Source of the DNA: Takashimella koratensis | Lineage: Eukaryota > Basidiomycota > Tremellomycetes > Trichosporonales > Tetragoniomycetaceae | Direction of reading: 5' to 3' | Length of the DNA stretch: 64,000 nt | Assembly (NCBI GenBank): GCA_003116875.1 | Contig: BCKT01000004.1 | Location: forward strand, 456,201 to 520,200 | Part shown: piece after piece, positions 54,698-64,000 of the stretch | Numbering within the stretch: the first letter of the stretch is position 1 | Layout of the letters: each line of letters starts with the position of its first letter | Position numbers and translations under genes: made by a program | The notes under the pieces: model-generated | The model's input: only the letters and a program-made list of their open reading frames with translations | What the model was told of the DNA's origin: nothing | The model's database searches: none

Positions 54698-56168
54698 CTA
54701 GATCGTCCGTGGGAGTTGTTTCGCCTCGAGCATGCACCTCTGAGCTGTCGCTCCGAGCTGGACAAGGCAATCTCCACAGTGTCCTCCCCTCACATCGACG
54801 CTGAACAGCTCGAGCAGGTCGGAATCGGCTCTGAGGGTTTCCGCCACCTGTCGCCTTGTTGCGTCCCATAGGATCTCTGCCATCTGCCTCCTGACGCACC
54901 CTGCGCTGCTGTGGGGGTCGTGTCCGAGAGTATTCCGAGCGAGGATCGACCTGAGCCCCTCGAGCCTGACCCGCTGGAGTTCTTCCAGCTTCCCCGCCGC
55001 AGTGGGACCCATGAGCGCGCGGGCGTCGGCAGGCCACTCGGCGGTCGGGATACCCGATGCCGCGCCGGACGCGAGGCGCGCCAAGTCGGAGAACTTGAAG
55101 AAACTCGCCATGGCGTACACGTCGACCGCGTGCGTAGGGAGGAAAGTCGCCAGTCGGTCCCGAGCGGCGTTGAGCGCTTTCGAGGACTGGTACCCCAACG
55201 CCGCGCGGATGACCTTGCCCACCATGTCGAGGTTGGAGAGCGCGGACGCGGGGGACGGGTGGAAGGAACCAGCCGGGTAGATGAGGGTCAGGAAGGCCTC
55301 GAGCACGGCGGAAGACTCGGGGACAGCCCAGGTGTATGGGTTCGCAGTCGGGGTCGGGGCGCTCACAGGGTCTTTCGGAGGAGGAGGAGGCGGGAGGTCG
55401 TCAAGTACCGCTCCAGAGCGGTCGCGGGTGTCGCGGGACCGGTCTCGACCCCGGTCTCGGGGGGACGAGGTGGGGCTGGAACGGTCGAATCCACCGTTGC
55501 TGAGAGCGGAGAGGATAGGGCTCATCGGGGGCGGCGGGGTGGCAGGGTTCCCCGCGCCGAGGGTAGGAGCATTTGCAGCCACGGAGGCAGCTGCGAACGG
55601 GTCGGTCGAAACAGCTGCAGCAGCAGCAGCGGACGCGGTAGCAGTAGAGGAGTGGGAAGGGGTTGAAGAGTTTGTGCCAGAGCCAGTACGCGCGAGGGTG
55701 TTGGCGATGATCTTGGGGAGACAGAAGAGATTGTTGAGACCTAACCCGGAGGCAGACTGTTCCCTCGCTTCCTGCTGAATCGCCCCGAGTCGCCACAGGG
55801 GTACAAAGCCGTAGCTACGGGAATCAGCCAACGTCACCAACACAGGCTCTTCGACCTTCTCCATGCCCATTGGACGTCGGAATGCGTTGGCGTCCCTAAC
55901 CCCCTCGGGGCCGAGAGGGTAAGACGGTGGATACTCACTAGATGTGGAAGAAGACGGTCTCATTCTCAAGTAATTTCTTGTGTACGAGAAACCTCCTCCC
56001 GTCAACTGTTTCAAGCTCGATATCGCCCACTCGATTATGGAGTAACGGGGTGAGGTAGAACTCGTCGTCGCGATAAGGGAGGGCAGTGTATGCGGGTGCA
56101 GGATCGGAGGGGATAGAAGGGCTTCGGAGGAGAGGGTCGAATACGTTTGAGAGGGATTTGTCGTCCAT
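54698..56168 (-). CDS. BTB/POZ-like domain protein
   Basis: Exons 56168-55939 and 55814-54698 (intron 55938-55815) give about 448 residues. Residues 45-90 (GDIELETVDGRRFLVHKKLL then ETVFFHIYYGFV) match the start of a BTB fold (strand, D-G-x-x-F-x-x-H-K-x-x-L). After a long Ser/Pro/Ala insertion come WAVPESSAVLEAFLTLIYPA and VGKVIRAALGYQSSKALNAA, the second BTB half and following helices (VYAMASFFKFSDLARLASG), as in BTB proteins of basidiomycetes. These may be ubiquitin ligase adaptors. Cys-rich end (GGHCGDCLVQLGATAQRCM). Substrate unknown. Confidence 0.7.
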
Positions 56169-58240
56169 GCTGAGGTGATGAGGAAGGGGTTAAGAGCGGT
56201 GGAGTGTAATGAGGTAGAGGGGAAGGGAAAAGGTGAGGCGGTTGAGTGCAGGTCGGGGGAGGGTAATCTAGGTGGGTAAGGGATAGGAAGATAGGAGGAC
56301 AGGACGAGAGGGAGGTAAGCGCTGGGGTAGGACGCTGTGAGAAGGCTAGGGTGAATTGGGACTACGGTGTGGGCAAGACAGTGCAGAGGGGGAGCGGGTA
56401 TGGAACCTCAGGCAAGGTCAATGAGGTTTTACCGTGGTCCAAGCTGATGTCGAGGATGAAAGCTACGACGTCGATATCGATTGAGGGTGAGGTCAGTAAG
56501 GCTCGTGGAAGAGACCAAACGAAGGGGCGACGGCGGGGTCGACGGTTGAAGTCGGTTGATGCCTGTGGTTTGCGGTCTGAGGTCGAAACGCTGGTCTGTG
56601 GCTAGTGATGGCGAGCGCGGAGGCGAAAGATGTGGGGTGGAGTAAAAGCGAGAGGCGAGTGAGCACCTGCGACGGCAGTATACGCGAGGTGGGAGGTAGA
56701 GCTTGGGTCAGGTCGGGTCGGGTGGAGGTGGGGGTTGTCACAAAGTTGGACCAAACGATAAGTGTGAGAAAATGGAGGGTGGGCGGTGAGAGGTATGTTG
56801 TAGGCCAGAGGTGAGTGGTGAGTGGGTCAAGTCTGTCTTTGTCCTCTGCTATCTCTCTTTCTCTCAGACGCTCTTTTTTCCTCTCTTCCTCTTTACACCA
56901 CTCTCAGCCNNNNNNNNNNNNNNNNNNNNNNNNNNNNNNNNNNNNNNNNNNNNNNNNNNNNNNNNNNNNNNNNNNNNNNNNNNNNNNNNNNNNNNNNNNN
57001 NNNNNNNNNNNNNNNNNNNNNNNNNNNNNNNNNNNNNNNNNNNNNNNNNNNNNNNNNNNNNNNNNNNNNNNNNNNNNNNNNNNNNNNNNNNNNNNNNNNN
57101 NNNNNNNNNNNNNNNNNNNNNNNNNNNNNNNNNNNNNNNNNNNNNNNNNNNNNNNNNNNNNNNNNNNNNNNNNNNNNNNNNNNNNNNNNNNNNNNNNNNG
57201 GGGGGGCGATTTGACGGGGTTATCTCTAGATCCACGGACAGCGGACGGACGTTCACCCCCGTGCCGTCAAAGCAACGCCGGGGGGTTGACTCTACCGCGA
57301 CTGACAATGCAGGCCGATGAGCCTAGAGATCCGCGACATACATCCCTTTCTTCCACTTACATTTGCCTTCCCCATCGGCGGTGGTATAAAAGCCCCCCGA
57401 GTGAAGGGAAGGGTAACGCCTCGCCCCTCTTTTCAACAAACGACCCCCTCCGTTCGCAAGGCTGCTCACGTTGTTCGACGCCGAAAGCGGAGAACAAGTG
57501 ACAAAGGACGATAGCGGATGCGCATGGCGTCGTACCACAACCTCCACCATCATGCTAGCGACGTTAAAGCGGGTACCGCGGTCTGGAAGATAGCGATCGA
57601 AGTAGGATAAGTCGTGATGTTGGAGGGCTCCCTGCCACAACAAACGCTACCCTAATTCTAAGACGCCACTACCAAACAGCGACTTTGTTGATATCTCCAA
57701 CAAACCGACACAATCTCATCCATTCAAGCCGGCAGACAAGGGGGAGCCGATGAGGAGCTTGTGAACGGAACACCGCTCCTTTCGCGATTGTCCCCCGATC
57801 CAACACACCAGCCCCCAACCGCCGTTCGTTTCATCACCGCCATCGGGGATCGCTAGCAGTGGGAAGCCAAACACCTTCTCCGCGGCGATCAACTCCGTTA
57901 TCACTCACGCCGATCAGCACAATTTTCATGAATGCAGGGAAAAAGTAATATATTATCACATCGTATGTTGACATGTATGATACAAAAACGAACGGAGACG
58001 GGCGCCCGGGGTGGCTTTTGTGGACACTGAAGAGTCGTAGTGCAAGGGTGATTACGATAAGTGAGGTCATGGGAAGAAGGAAGGAGTTAATGGGTAAAGA
58101 TAGAGGGGGTTGGGGTAGGGACCAAAGAGTGACGCATGATGGAGAGAGCGTGAATATGACAGAAAACCAGGAAAAGAGAGAAAATGGAGAAAAGAGGAGT
58201 CCAAGCGGCAATGCTGCTTCGATTCGGATCAAGCCGGGAT
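56169..58240. other. Gene-free stretch with 290-N gap
   Basis: 56169-56909 is the 5' region of the BTB gene. N fills 56910-57199, followed directly by seven G. A TATAAAA motif lies at 57385-57391 but no gene could be tied to it on either strand; 57400-57900 has only short ORFs. A gene may be hidden by the gap. Confidence 0.45.
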
Positions 58241-59466
58241 CTATTGCGCCTTGCTCGCGAGGTCTCGCGCCGGGAGGCTATCATCTTCCCGAGGTACTGG
58301 TCGCTTGACCCGGTTGTTGGCCTGTGTCCGGGTCATTTGAGTGTTGAGAAGCCAGTCCCAGTTGGTGCTGTGGGGAGTCAGCTTGAGTCGAACACGAAGA
58401 CAGCGAAGCTGAACAAGAGGAGCCAGAGGGGAAGCACATGAACGGCGCTCACCAGTACTCACAAGAACGGCTGGGAGAAGTTCGCCTTGATACCGTACGC
58501 CTGGTGGTGAATGTCGTGGTAGTCCGAGTTGTTGGCGAAGAACATCTGACAAGGGTCCCACCAGAGCTTGTAACCGCAATGATCGTCGACCGTCTTGAAA
58601 GTCGAGATGACGAACAATAGCGTTGCTTGACGGACTGTCATTCCCGCGAGTGCTTCGGCGATCCCCGCGCCCGCCGTGTCAAGCACGATGCCCTCGACGG
58701 GGTGGTTGTACAGCGCGCCAAAGGCAAAGGGGACGTACAGCCGGTGATGCCAGCTGTGAAAATGACGGTAGAGGAAGCGAGAGGTGTGGAATAGGCGGTG
58801 CATAAAGTACTGCCAAGTGTCGATGAGGAAGCTGAGGTGTGTCAATGAGTGGCGCGACGTTGCATGTTGATGATGAAGAGAGATAGGATTCCAAGCCACT
58901 TACAAGGCGAAAAACATCTGGGCAGTGGGGATGCCCCACCAGTATGTCCATTGGACGATCGCGGGTCCGTACTTGACCAACAAGTCTGCGCCTGCTTTGG
59001 GCCCAACGACGAGGAAGACGAGATCTGCGACACGTGGTGCGATCTCGCGCATCTCTCCCAGGTAATCGCGCATCATCTGGATTTTCAACGAAGCCTCGTC
59101 ATCCGCTAGCCAGAGGTACCCCAAGGCGACCTGGATGACATGCTGCACAACGACGGCCTTGAGGACTTCTGTGAATGTCGCTCGGTTGCGAGCCAAGACT
59201 TCGGGACTCTCATGAATCCTCCGTCGCTCAAAGTAGTCGATCTTGGCGGTATCGAGCAAGTGGAAGAGGAAGGAGAGAACCCAGTAGACAACGACGGGAG
59301 CAGCGAGGGAGAGGTACTTGTCTGACACCCAGGTGAAGACCGAGGAACGGGTCGTGAAGTAGAATGGAGGGTCAAAGGTCGTAGGTGAGATGGTGCTGAT
59401 GAATGTCGTGTTGTGAGATTGCGCAAACGACGGCAGCAAGGAGATGAGTGGGGCGAGCGGCGACAT
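58241..59466 (-). CDS. SUR2: Sphinganine C4-hydroxylase
   Basis: Exons 59466-58904, 58831-58463 and 58367-58241 give 352 residues. A membrane di-iron hydroxylase of the fatty acid hydroxylase superfamily with all three His boxes: HRLFH, HSWHH and HDIHH. SUR2-type segments include TWQYFMHRLFHTSRFLYRHF, PFAFGALYNHPVEG, DDHCGYKLWWDPCQMFFANN and SDYHDIHHQAYGIKANFSQP. It hydroxylates sphinganine at C4 in the ER, making phytosphingosine for phytoceramides. The N-terminus has two or more helices (LAAPVVVYWVLSFLFHLL). Start ATG at 59466; stop TAG at 58241-58243. All catalytic residues expected are visible. Confidence 0.93.
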
Positions 59467-60701
59467 GGAGGATGGTGGGAAATGGATTGGGCAGGGGAAA
59501 GGGAACGAGCGTGGATAAGTGGGGTTTAGTGGAGATGGAGGGGAAGGAAGGGGGATGAGGAGAGTGTTTATAGGAAAGGAGGGGATCGCGAGTAGGCGGA
59601 TACGAGTGTCGAGCGTTCAATGTCGAGACAATCGGTACGTCGGCGGATGTCGGGAAGGAATGTGAAAAGTTGGATTCGATGGGCGGAAGTACCAGGCCTG
59701 GCCTCGGTACGATTATCAGATCAGATCGATCGCCCGATCCGCCTGGAAACTGAACGAAGGGTTTGCACGCCTTGGAGTTCGCTCTGCCTCTGAGGAGAAT
59801 AGGTAGGTGTGTCGGTGTGTCTGCTGTGAGTCGACGTCGAGAGTGAGGATGGAGGTGGAGATGGGAAGAGGGAGAGTCGAGGGTGATGAGGAGGTAGGAA
59901 GTAGTATGTACGAAGGAGGGAAAAAAAAATAACAACCAACGAGCAACAAGCACTGAGTGAGCTAAGGCTCAAACCAAACAAATCGGGGCGGGGGGCGGCG
60001 AACAAAGGGGACCCAAGCAAGGGCATTAGGGATGGAACAGAGGGGGATTAGAAAAGTGGAAAGGGTGGGATTAGGAAATGGTAATCAGAGGGAGATGCGT
60101 CGACCCCCGGGGTCAGAGTCAGGGAAAGGAAATAAGGCACGGGGCCCGACGGGTTCCGGTTCAGTGCGTCAGTGCGTCAGTGGCTCGTGGCTCGTGGCTC
60201 CGTGGCACACAAACGCACCCGTCCTTTCACTCACATATAAGATCGGACACACAGACACGCTGCGACCGCCGTCACCACCGTCACCGCCGTCACCGAGACC
60301 GCCGCTAGATTGCAACGACAACGGCATACCTTTGCGATCACCGAGAGATCGCGTCGCCAGCGCACGGACCCGTACACCAGAGTTCAGGCGAGAAGAACAG
60401 TAGAGAAGGGAAGGGAGAGATGAAGCACAGGGCAAGGTATACCTGCAAAAGTCGTTGTATTTCCTCCTGTCGCCAAACAATTAGTCGTCCCTTGCTGAAC
60501 CTCTGTTCGTCTATCTATGCATGCTGTGTTGCAGACGAGATGACAACATCGACGACGACCCAACGACAGACTGTACAACGTTACTCTCTTCCAACCTCTC
60601 ACTCCCTCTCTTTCGTCTCTCCAGTCTCTTCCCCTCTCTCCCCCCTTCCCTTCTACACCTCTACCTCGGTGGACCCCTCGCAATTCATAGCGAACATACA
60701 C
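59467..60701. other. Intergenic, SUR2 upstream region
   Basis: CT-rich on the minus strand up to about 59900, an A run at 59922-59930, then short direct repeats (GTGCGTCA, GGCTCGT; 60163-60200) and a CACCGCCGT array (60260-60303). No gene supported. Confidence 0.4.
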
Positions 60702-63700
60702 CTACTCGTCTTCACCCTCTGCATCCTCTTGGTTCCCCGCCTCGTCCGTCCCGCCCTTCTCCATTGCTGCTTTCTTCTCTGCCGCTCTTCTATCGCGTTC
60801 CTCTTTCGATGGCCGAACTAAAAGTTGAGTGAACAAAGCAAGAACAAATCGTCAGCTACATGATTCTCTTCCACGACAGACATCTTCGACTTACTCCAGT
60901 TTCCCTTGCCTACGCCTTGGACACTAAACACCACCCCCATCAGTCAAAGGTCCAAGTCAGTGTCCACAAACGTCTCGCACCATCCCCCTCAACCTCAAAA
61001 CCAAACTTACACAGGCTTCTTAACCACCTTCTTCTTCTCCACTTCTACCGAATCCTTCTTCGTCGCTGCTGCTGCAGCCTGTTTCTTCGCCGCGGCCGCG
61101 GCTGCGTTATCCTTCTTCACCACGATCTGACCCAGAGGCCCAATCTGCGCGTGCGTCTGGTCAAAGACAGGTTCGTCGGCGAGCCCTAGACCAGAGTCGA
61201 TCCGAGATGCGTAGAACGCATGGAGAAGAGCGGGAACGTGCGATTGGTATGTCGCCGGGTTGAGGGGGATGAATTCGGGCGGAGGAGCAAAGTCCGGCGC
61301 GTCTTCCTTGGCCCTGAACAAGGGAACGGGTCATGGCGAGAGAAGATACGGAACAGGCAAGTGTTCAGAAAGGGAGGAATGAGCAAAGCCCAGCAATCAG
61401 CACTTGGTTTATCACCATCTCCAAGCAACCTAGACTCACGCGGCCTGAGCACCATTGGCTCTCCCCCTGCGCCCAAAGAACAATGCTTTCGGGACAGTGA
61501 GCGATGTCATTCCAAACTCTTTGTCGATGCCCAACTCGCGTAGACCTAGGAAATCCTCGCCTAGGTCTTCCGCAAAGTCGCCACTGTGATTCACGTTAGC
61601 TCCATTTAGATTTCCCCAGGGTGTCTCATCAACTTGTCAGAAGGTCGAGACGTACTGTTGCAACATCTGACCGTCGGAGGCAAACATCATATCGTCCTGA
61701 ATAACAGGGCCTGCCAACTGAAATCATCATCAGCATTGCCCTTTCCATTCCTACGACACGGCCGGCCCTTGACGGGTAGAGCAAACTTACCAAGTCCTTG
61801 TACGATTGCCGCACTTTACGCTCCATCTCCGCAATCTTTGCACTCTCACGTTCGATATCATCCTTGATATGCGCCTCGAGATCGGCAGGTTCTACCTGTC
61901 CGTTCTCATGTAGCGCATGGAGGAGGATTTCCTAAAAAAAAATTCCCCAATGTCAGCTTTCCATACTCGAGCTACATAGATTGTCGCCAAATCTGTTCAT
62001 CCTACTTACGTCTGGTTTCATCTGGTGAGAGAAGTTGTCCACGAGTAAACGTAGTGTTCGGCCCAAACCACGCATGTGATCCACCGCGACTCGAGTGAAC
62101 AAATCCAGTGCAGTCTCATTTGCGCCTGAGAAAAGTCAGTATCGGCGCCTTGTTCTCTATCCTTGCTCTATATGCCCTCTTCTATCTCGCCGACTACTTC
62201 GCTTGCCCGCTTGCCCGCTTGCGCAAGAACTCACCTTCAAACCCAGCGAGACCTAATAGACTCGCTGTTGCTCTTTTCACACTCAACGCCGCCTCTGCTT
62301 CTCCCACTTCTCCACCTTCTTTCCTCCTCTTATTAACCTCGACTTTTTCACTTCTCCGTTTCCTTTTCATCTCTACTCTCTCCGATTTCCTACTCTCGCG
62401 CTCGTCGACCAGTGGTGGTGGGGCGACTAGCGTTCCGTCCGCTTCTAGGCGTTGCCAGTCTTGAACTTGGTTGACGAGTTTCCGTGCGTCGCCCATCTTG
62501 TCAAAAGTTCGACATATGACGCGTTCAAGGGAAACAGGCTTGGACGCGACAAGGGGAGGTGGGGTAGTAGCTGAGCCCGAAGCAGCGGGATCGTGCCGTG
62601 CGCTCCTGGACCCTCCTGTGCGCCGTTTCCGACGCGGACGTGTAGGAATGGTTGGGCCGGTGTGCATTTGAGGGACCGCAGGTAGGCCAGTGACGTAGGA
62701 CTCGTCCTTGGAGGTAGATCCCCACCAGGCGCCCTCAAGCCGCGTCTCCTCGTCCTCGGCAGTGACCGAACCAGGGTACCAAGGCGGAGGGACGTTGCCG
62801 TATAGGATCTCCTTTGCCTTGCCCTTGTCCGAGAATGAAGGGCCCGGCTCGTGTAGCGAGACAGGCAGATAGTGGGTCATGGAGAAGGGCGTCCGGATGA
62901 GGGCGGTGGCCATCTCCAATGACGTGGTGAGCTTGGGCCGAAAGGGCGGCGGCTAATGAGGGAAAAAGTCAGTACTGCGTTCTATGACGAGGGAGGTAAA
63001 TGCGTAAAGGATGTGATCAAAGGTTCACTCACTATCGGTCCATTCGCTCGACGTAGTTCGCCGCTTGTGGAAGCAGTGCTCTGCCCCCTTTCATCGCGAC
63101 CACCAGCGGCGTCTGTATCCAGTGCATCAGTATAGGTTTCTTACTTTATTGGGAGAGAGAAGGCGCTGCTCACCCGGGGTCGCGAGCCCATTTGGGCCGC
63201 TGGGTTGAGACGTCTTGGTGAGCGACCTTCCTTCGCCGTCGCTCTCGCCCGCCGCGTCTTCTTCGTCCACCGGCACAGCAGCGTCGCCTCCCTGCGCCGC
63301 GACGAGCCCCGCCAGCCGCGAACCGCCGGGAGACGAGACGGATGTGGCGGATAACAAGGGGAGGAGAGGGTTGGCTACGCGCTCGTTTCGGTCCGCTAAG
63401 AATTCAAGGTGATGGTTGGCTTTCTGCTGCATGAACCGCGCGGCAGCTCGCAATGGGTGCGTCTGGGCAATAGATCAACGGATGCGATCGATACAGATCT
63501 AAAGAAGCCGAGTTGTACTCACTTCTTGCGTGTTGTAGGTCAAGCAGTTCTCCCATATCAAGTCGAGATCGGCAGCGAAATCAGCTTTGCTCTTGTATTT
63601 GTGGTTTCTGATATTCCGAAGCACGGTCGACAAGTCCATCGGCTTGGTGATAACTAGCGGCTAGTTAGCTATGGCGATGGACGAGTGACTCACTGAGGTG

Positions 63701-64000
63701 GTAGTCTGGTGCATCTCGCTTTGATACAGGCTTGAGGAACGCCGCGGCTTCCGGCTGTCGTCGGGTCAGTGTATGGACTGGAACTCGCGTGAGGAAAGAG
63801 GGAGGGAGATGACGTACCGAGCTCCGGAGCTCGTTGACGATCTTCTCCAAGCTCTCGTAGAATGCATCGCTCGACTTTGTCTGCGACTACTCGAGGGTGG
63901 TCCGGGGGTACGCAGTGATGCAGAGTGTATGTTGTTGGAGTTGAGTTGTGACAGAGGAAGCAGAGGTAGTAAGTAGGGTCAGCCAAAATGAACGGGTTTT
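60702..64000 (-). CDS. SPT7: SAGA complex subunit SPT7, N-terminus beyond window
   Basis: The gene enters from the right edge and ends at TAG 60702-60704. In order: a bromodomain (AFYESLEKIVNELRSS, EAAAFLKPVSKRDAPDYHL, KSKADFAADLDLIWENCLTY, HPLRAAARFMQQKANHHLEF), a disordered acidic linker, a conserved stretch (MATALIRTPFSMTHYLPVSL, GAWWGSTSKDESYVTGLP), and a histone fold (TALDLFTRVAVDHMRGLGRT, LLVDNFSHQMKPEEILLHAL) that pairs with Taf10 in SAGA. The C-terminus has FDQTHAQIGPLGQIV, an Ala/Lys run and GVGKGNWIRPSKEERDRRAA. Visible introns are short; last exons are 61321-61011 (5' end approximate), 60923-60895 and 60817-60702. Nuclear histone acetyltransferase scaffold. Confidence 0.88.

Noticed and set aside
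1..64000. tRNA, rRNA, CRISPR array, transposase or prophage
   Set aside because: Looked for B-box-like GGTTCGA, regular spaced repeats and transposase or reverse transcriptase motifs by eye; none was convincing. A tRNAscan-SE and RepeatMasker run would settle it.

Overview
The window is nuclear DNA of a GC-rich basidiomycete fungus, most likely a yeast-forming Pucciniomycotina (Microbotryomycetes-like); the lineage is an inference. The support is genes broken by many short introns (about 40-150 nt, GTGAGT/GTAAGT donors, CTAAC/CTGAC-type branch sites, CAG/TAG acceptors), strong C-ending codon bias, a Medusa/Med1-type regulator, a Kre9/Knh1-type GPI protein and a SAGA Spt7 subunit. There are no operons; neighbours are divergent, convergent or tandem. 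No tRNA, rRNA, CRISPR array or intact transposon was recognised. Exon limits were worked out by hand from frame and splice consensus.

Left part (1-8.6 kb): the start of a Tyr/Pro-rich protein on the minus strand, a head-to-head vacuolar TRP-type cation channel (YVC1-like, 17 exons), an unknown protein, and an orphan block (5.2-8.6 kb) with two zinc-finger-like genes, internal duplications and diverged direct repeats at its sides.

Middle part (8.6-32.5 kb): a hexose transporter with an intron splitting its start codon and a 48-bp poly-G tract upstream; a small unknown gene; a Kre9/Knh1-like GPI protein; the MedA/Med1 regulator with a 2.5-kb upstream region; two weak hypothetical genes; a head-to-head HSP10/HSP60 pair sharing a promoter with a perfect heat-shock element; and a 1374-residue largely disordered protein.

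Right part (32.5-64 kb): a 4.8-kb gene-poor stretch; two divergent F-box-like genes, one with its 3' coding end duplicated in tandem; an unassigned exon next to an assembly gap; PAL1, with a 10-nt micro-exon and two possible C-termini; a coiled-coil protein; a divergent pair of probable vacuolar amino-acid carriers (Fnx/Vba-type MFS and Ypq-type PQ-loop), both with acidic dileucine motifs; a BTB-like protein; a second gap; sphinganine C4-hydroxylase SUR2; and SPT7 running off the right edge.

Three gene sets make functional sense together: HSP10 with HSP60 (mitochondrial chaperonin), the MFS carrier with the PQ-loop carrier and perhaps YVC1 (vacuolar transport), and SUR2, PAL1 and the Kre9-like protein (cell surface and membrane).
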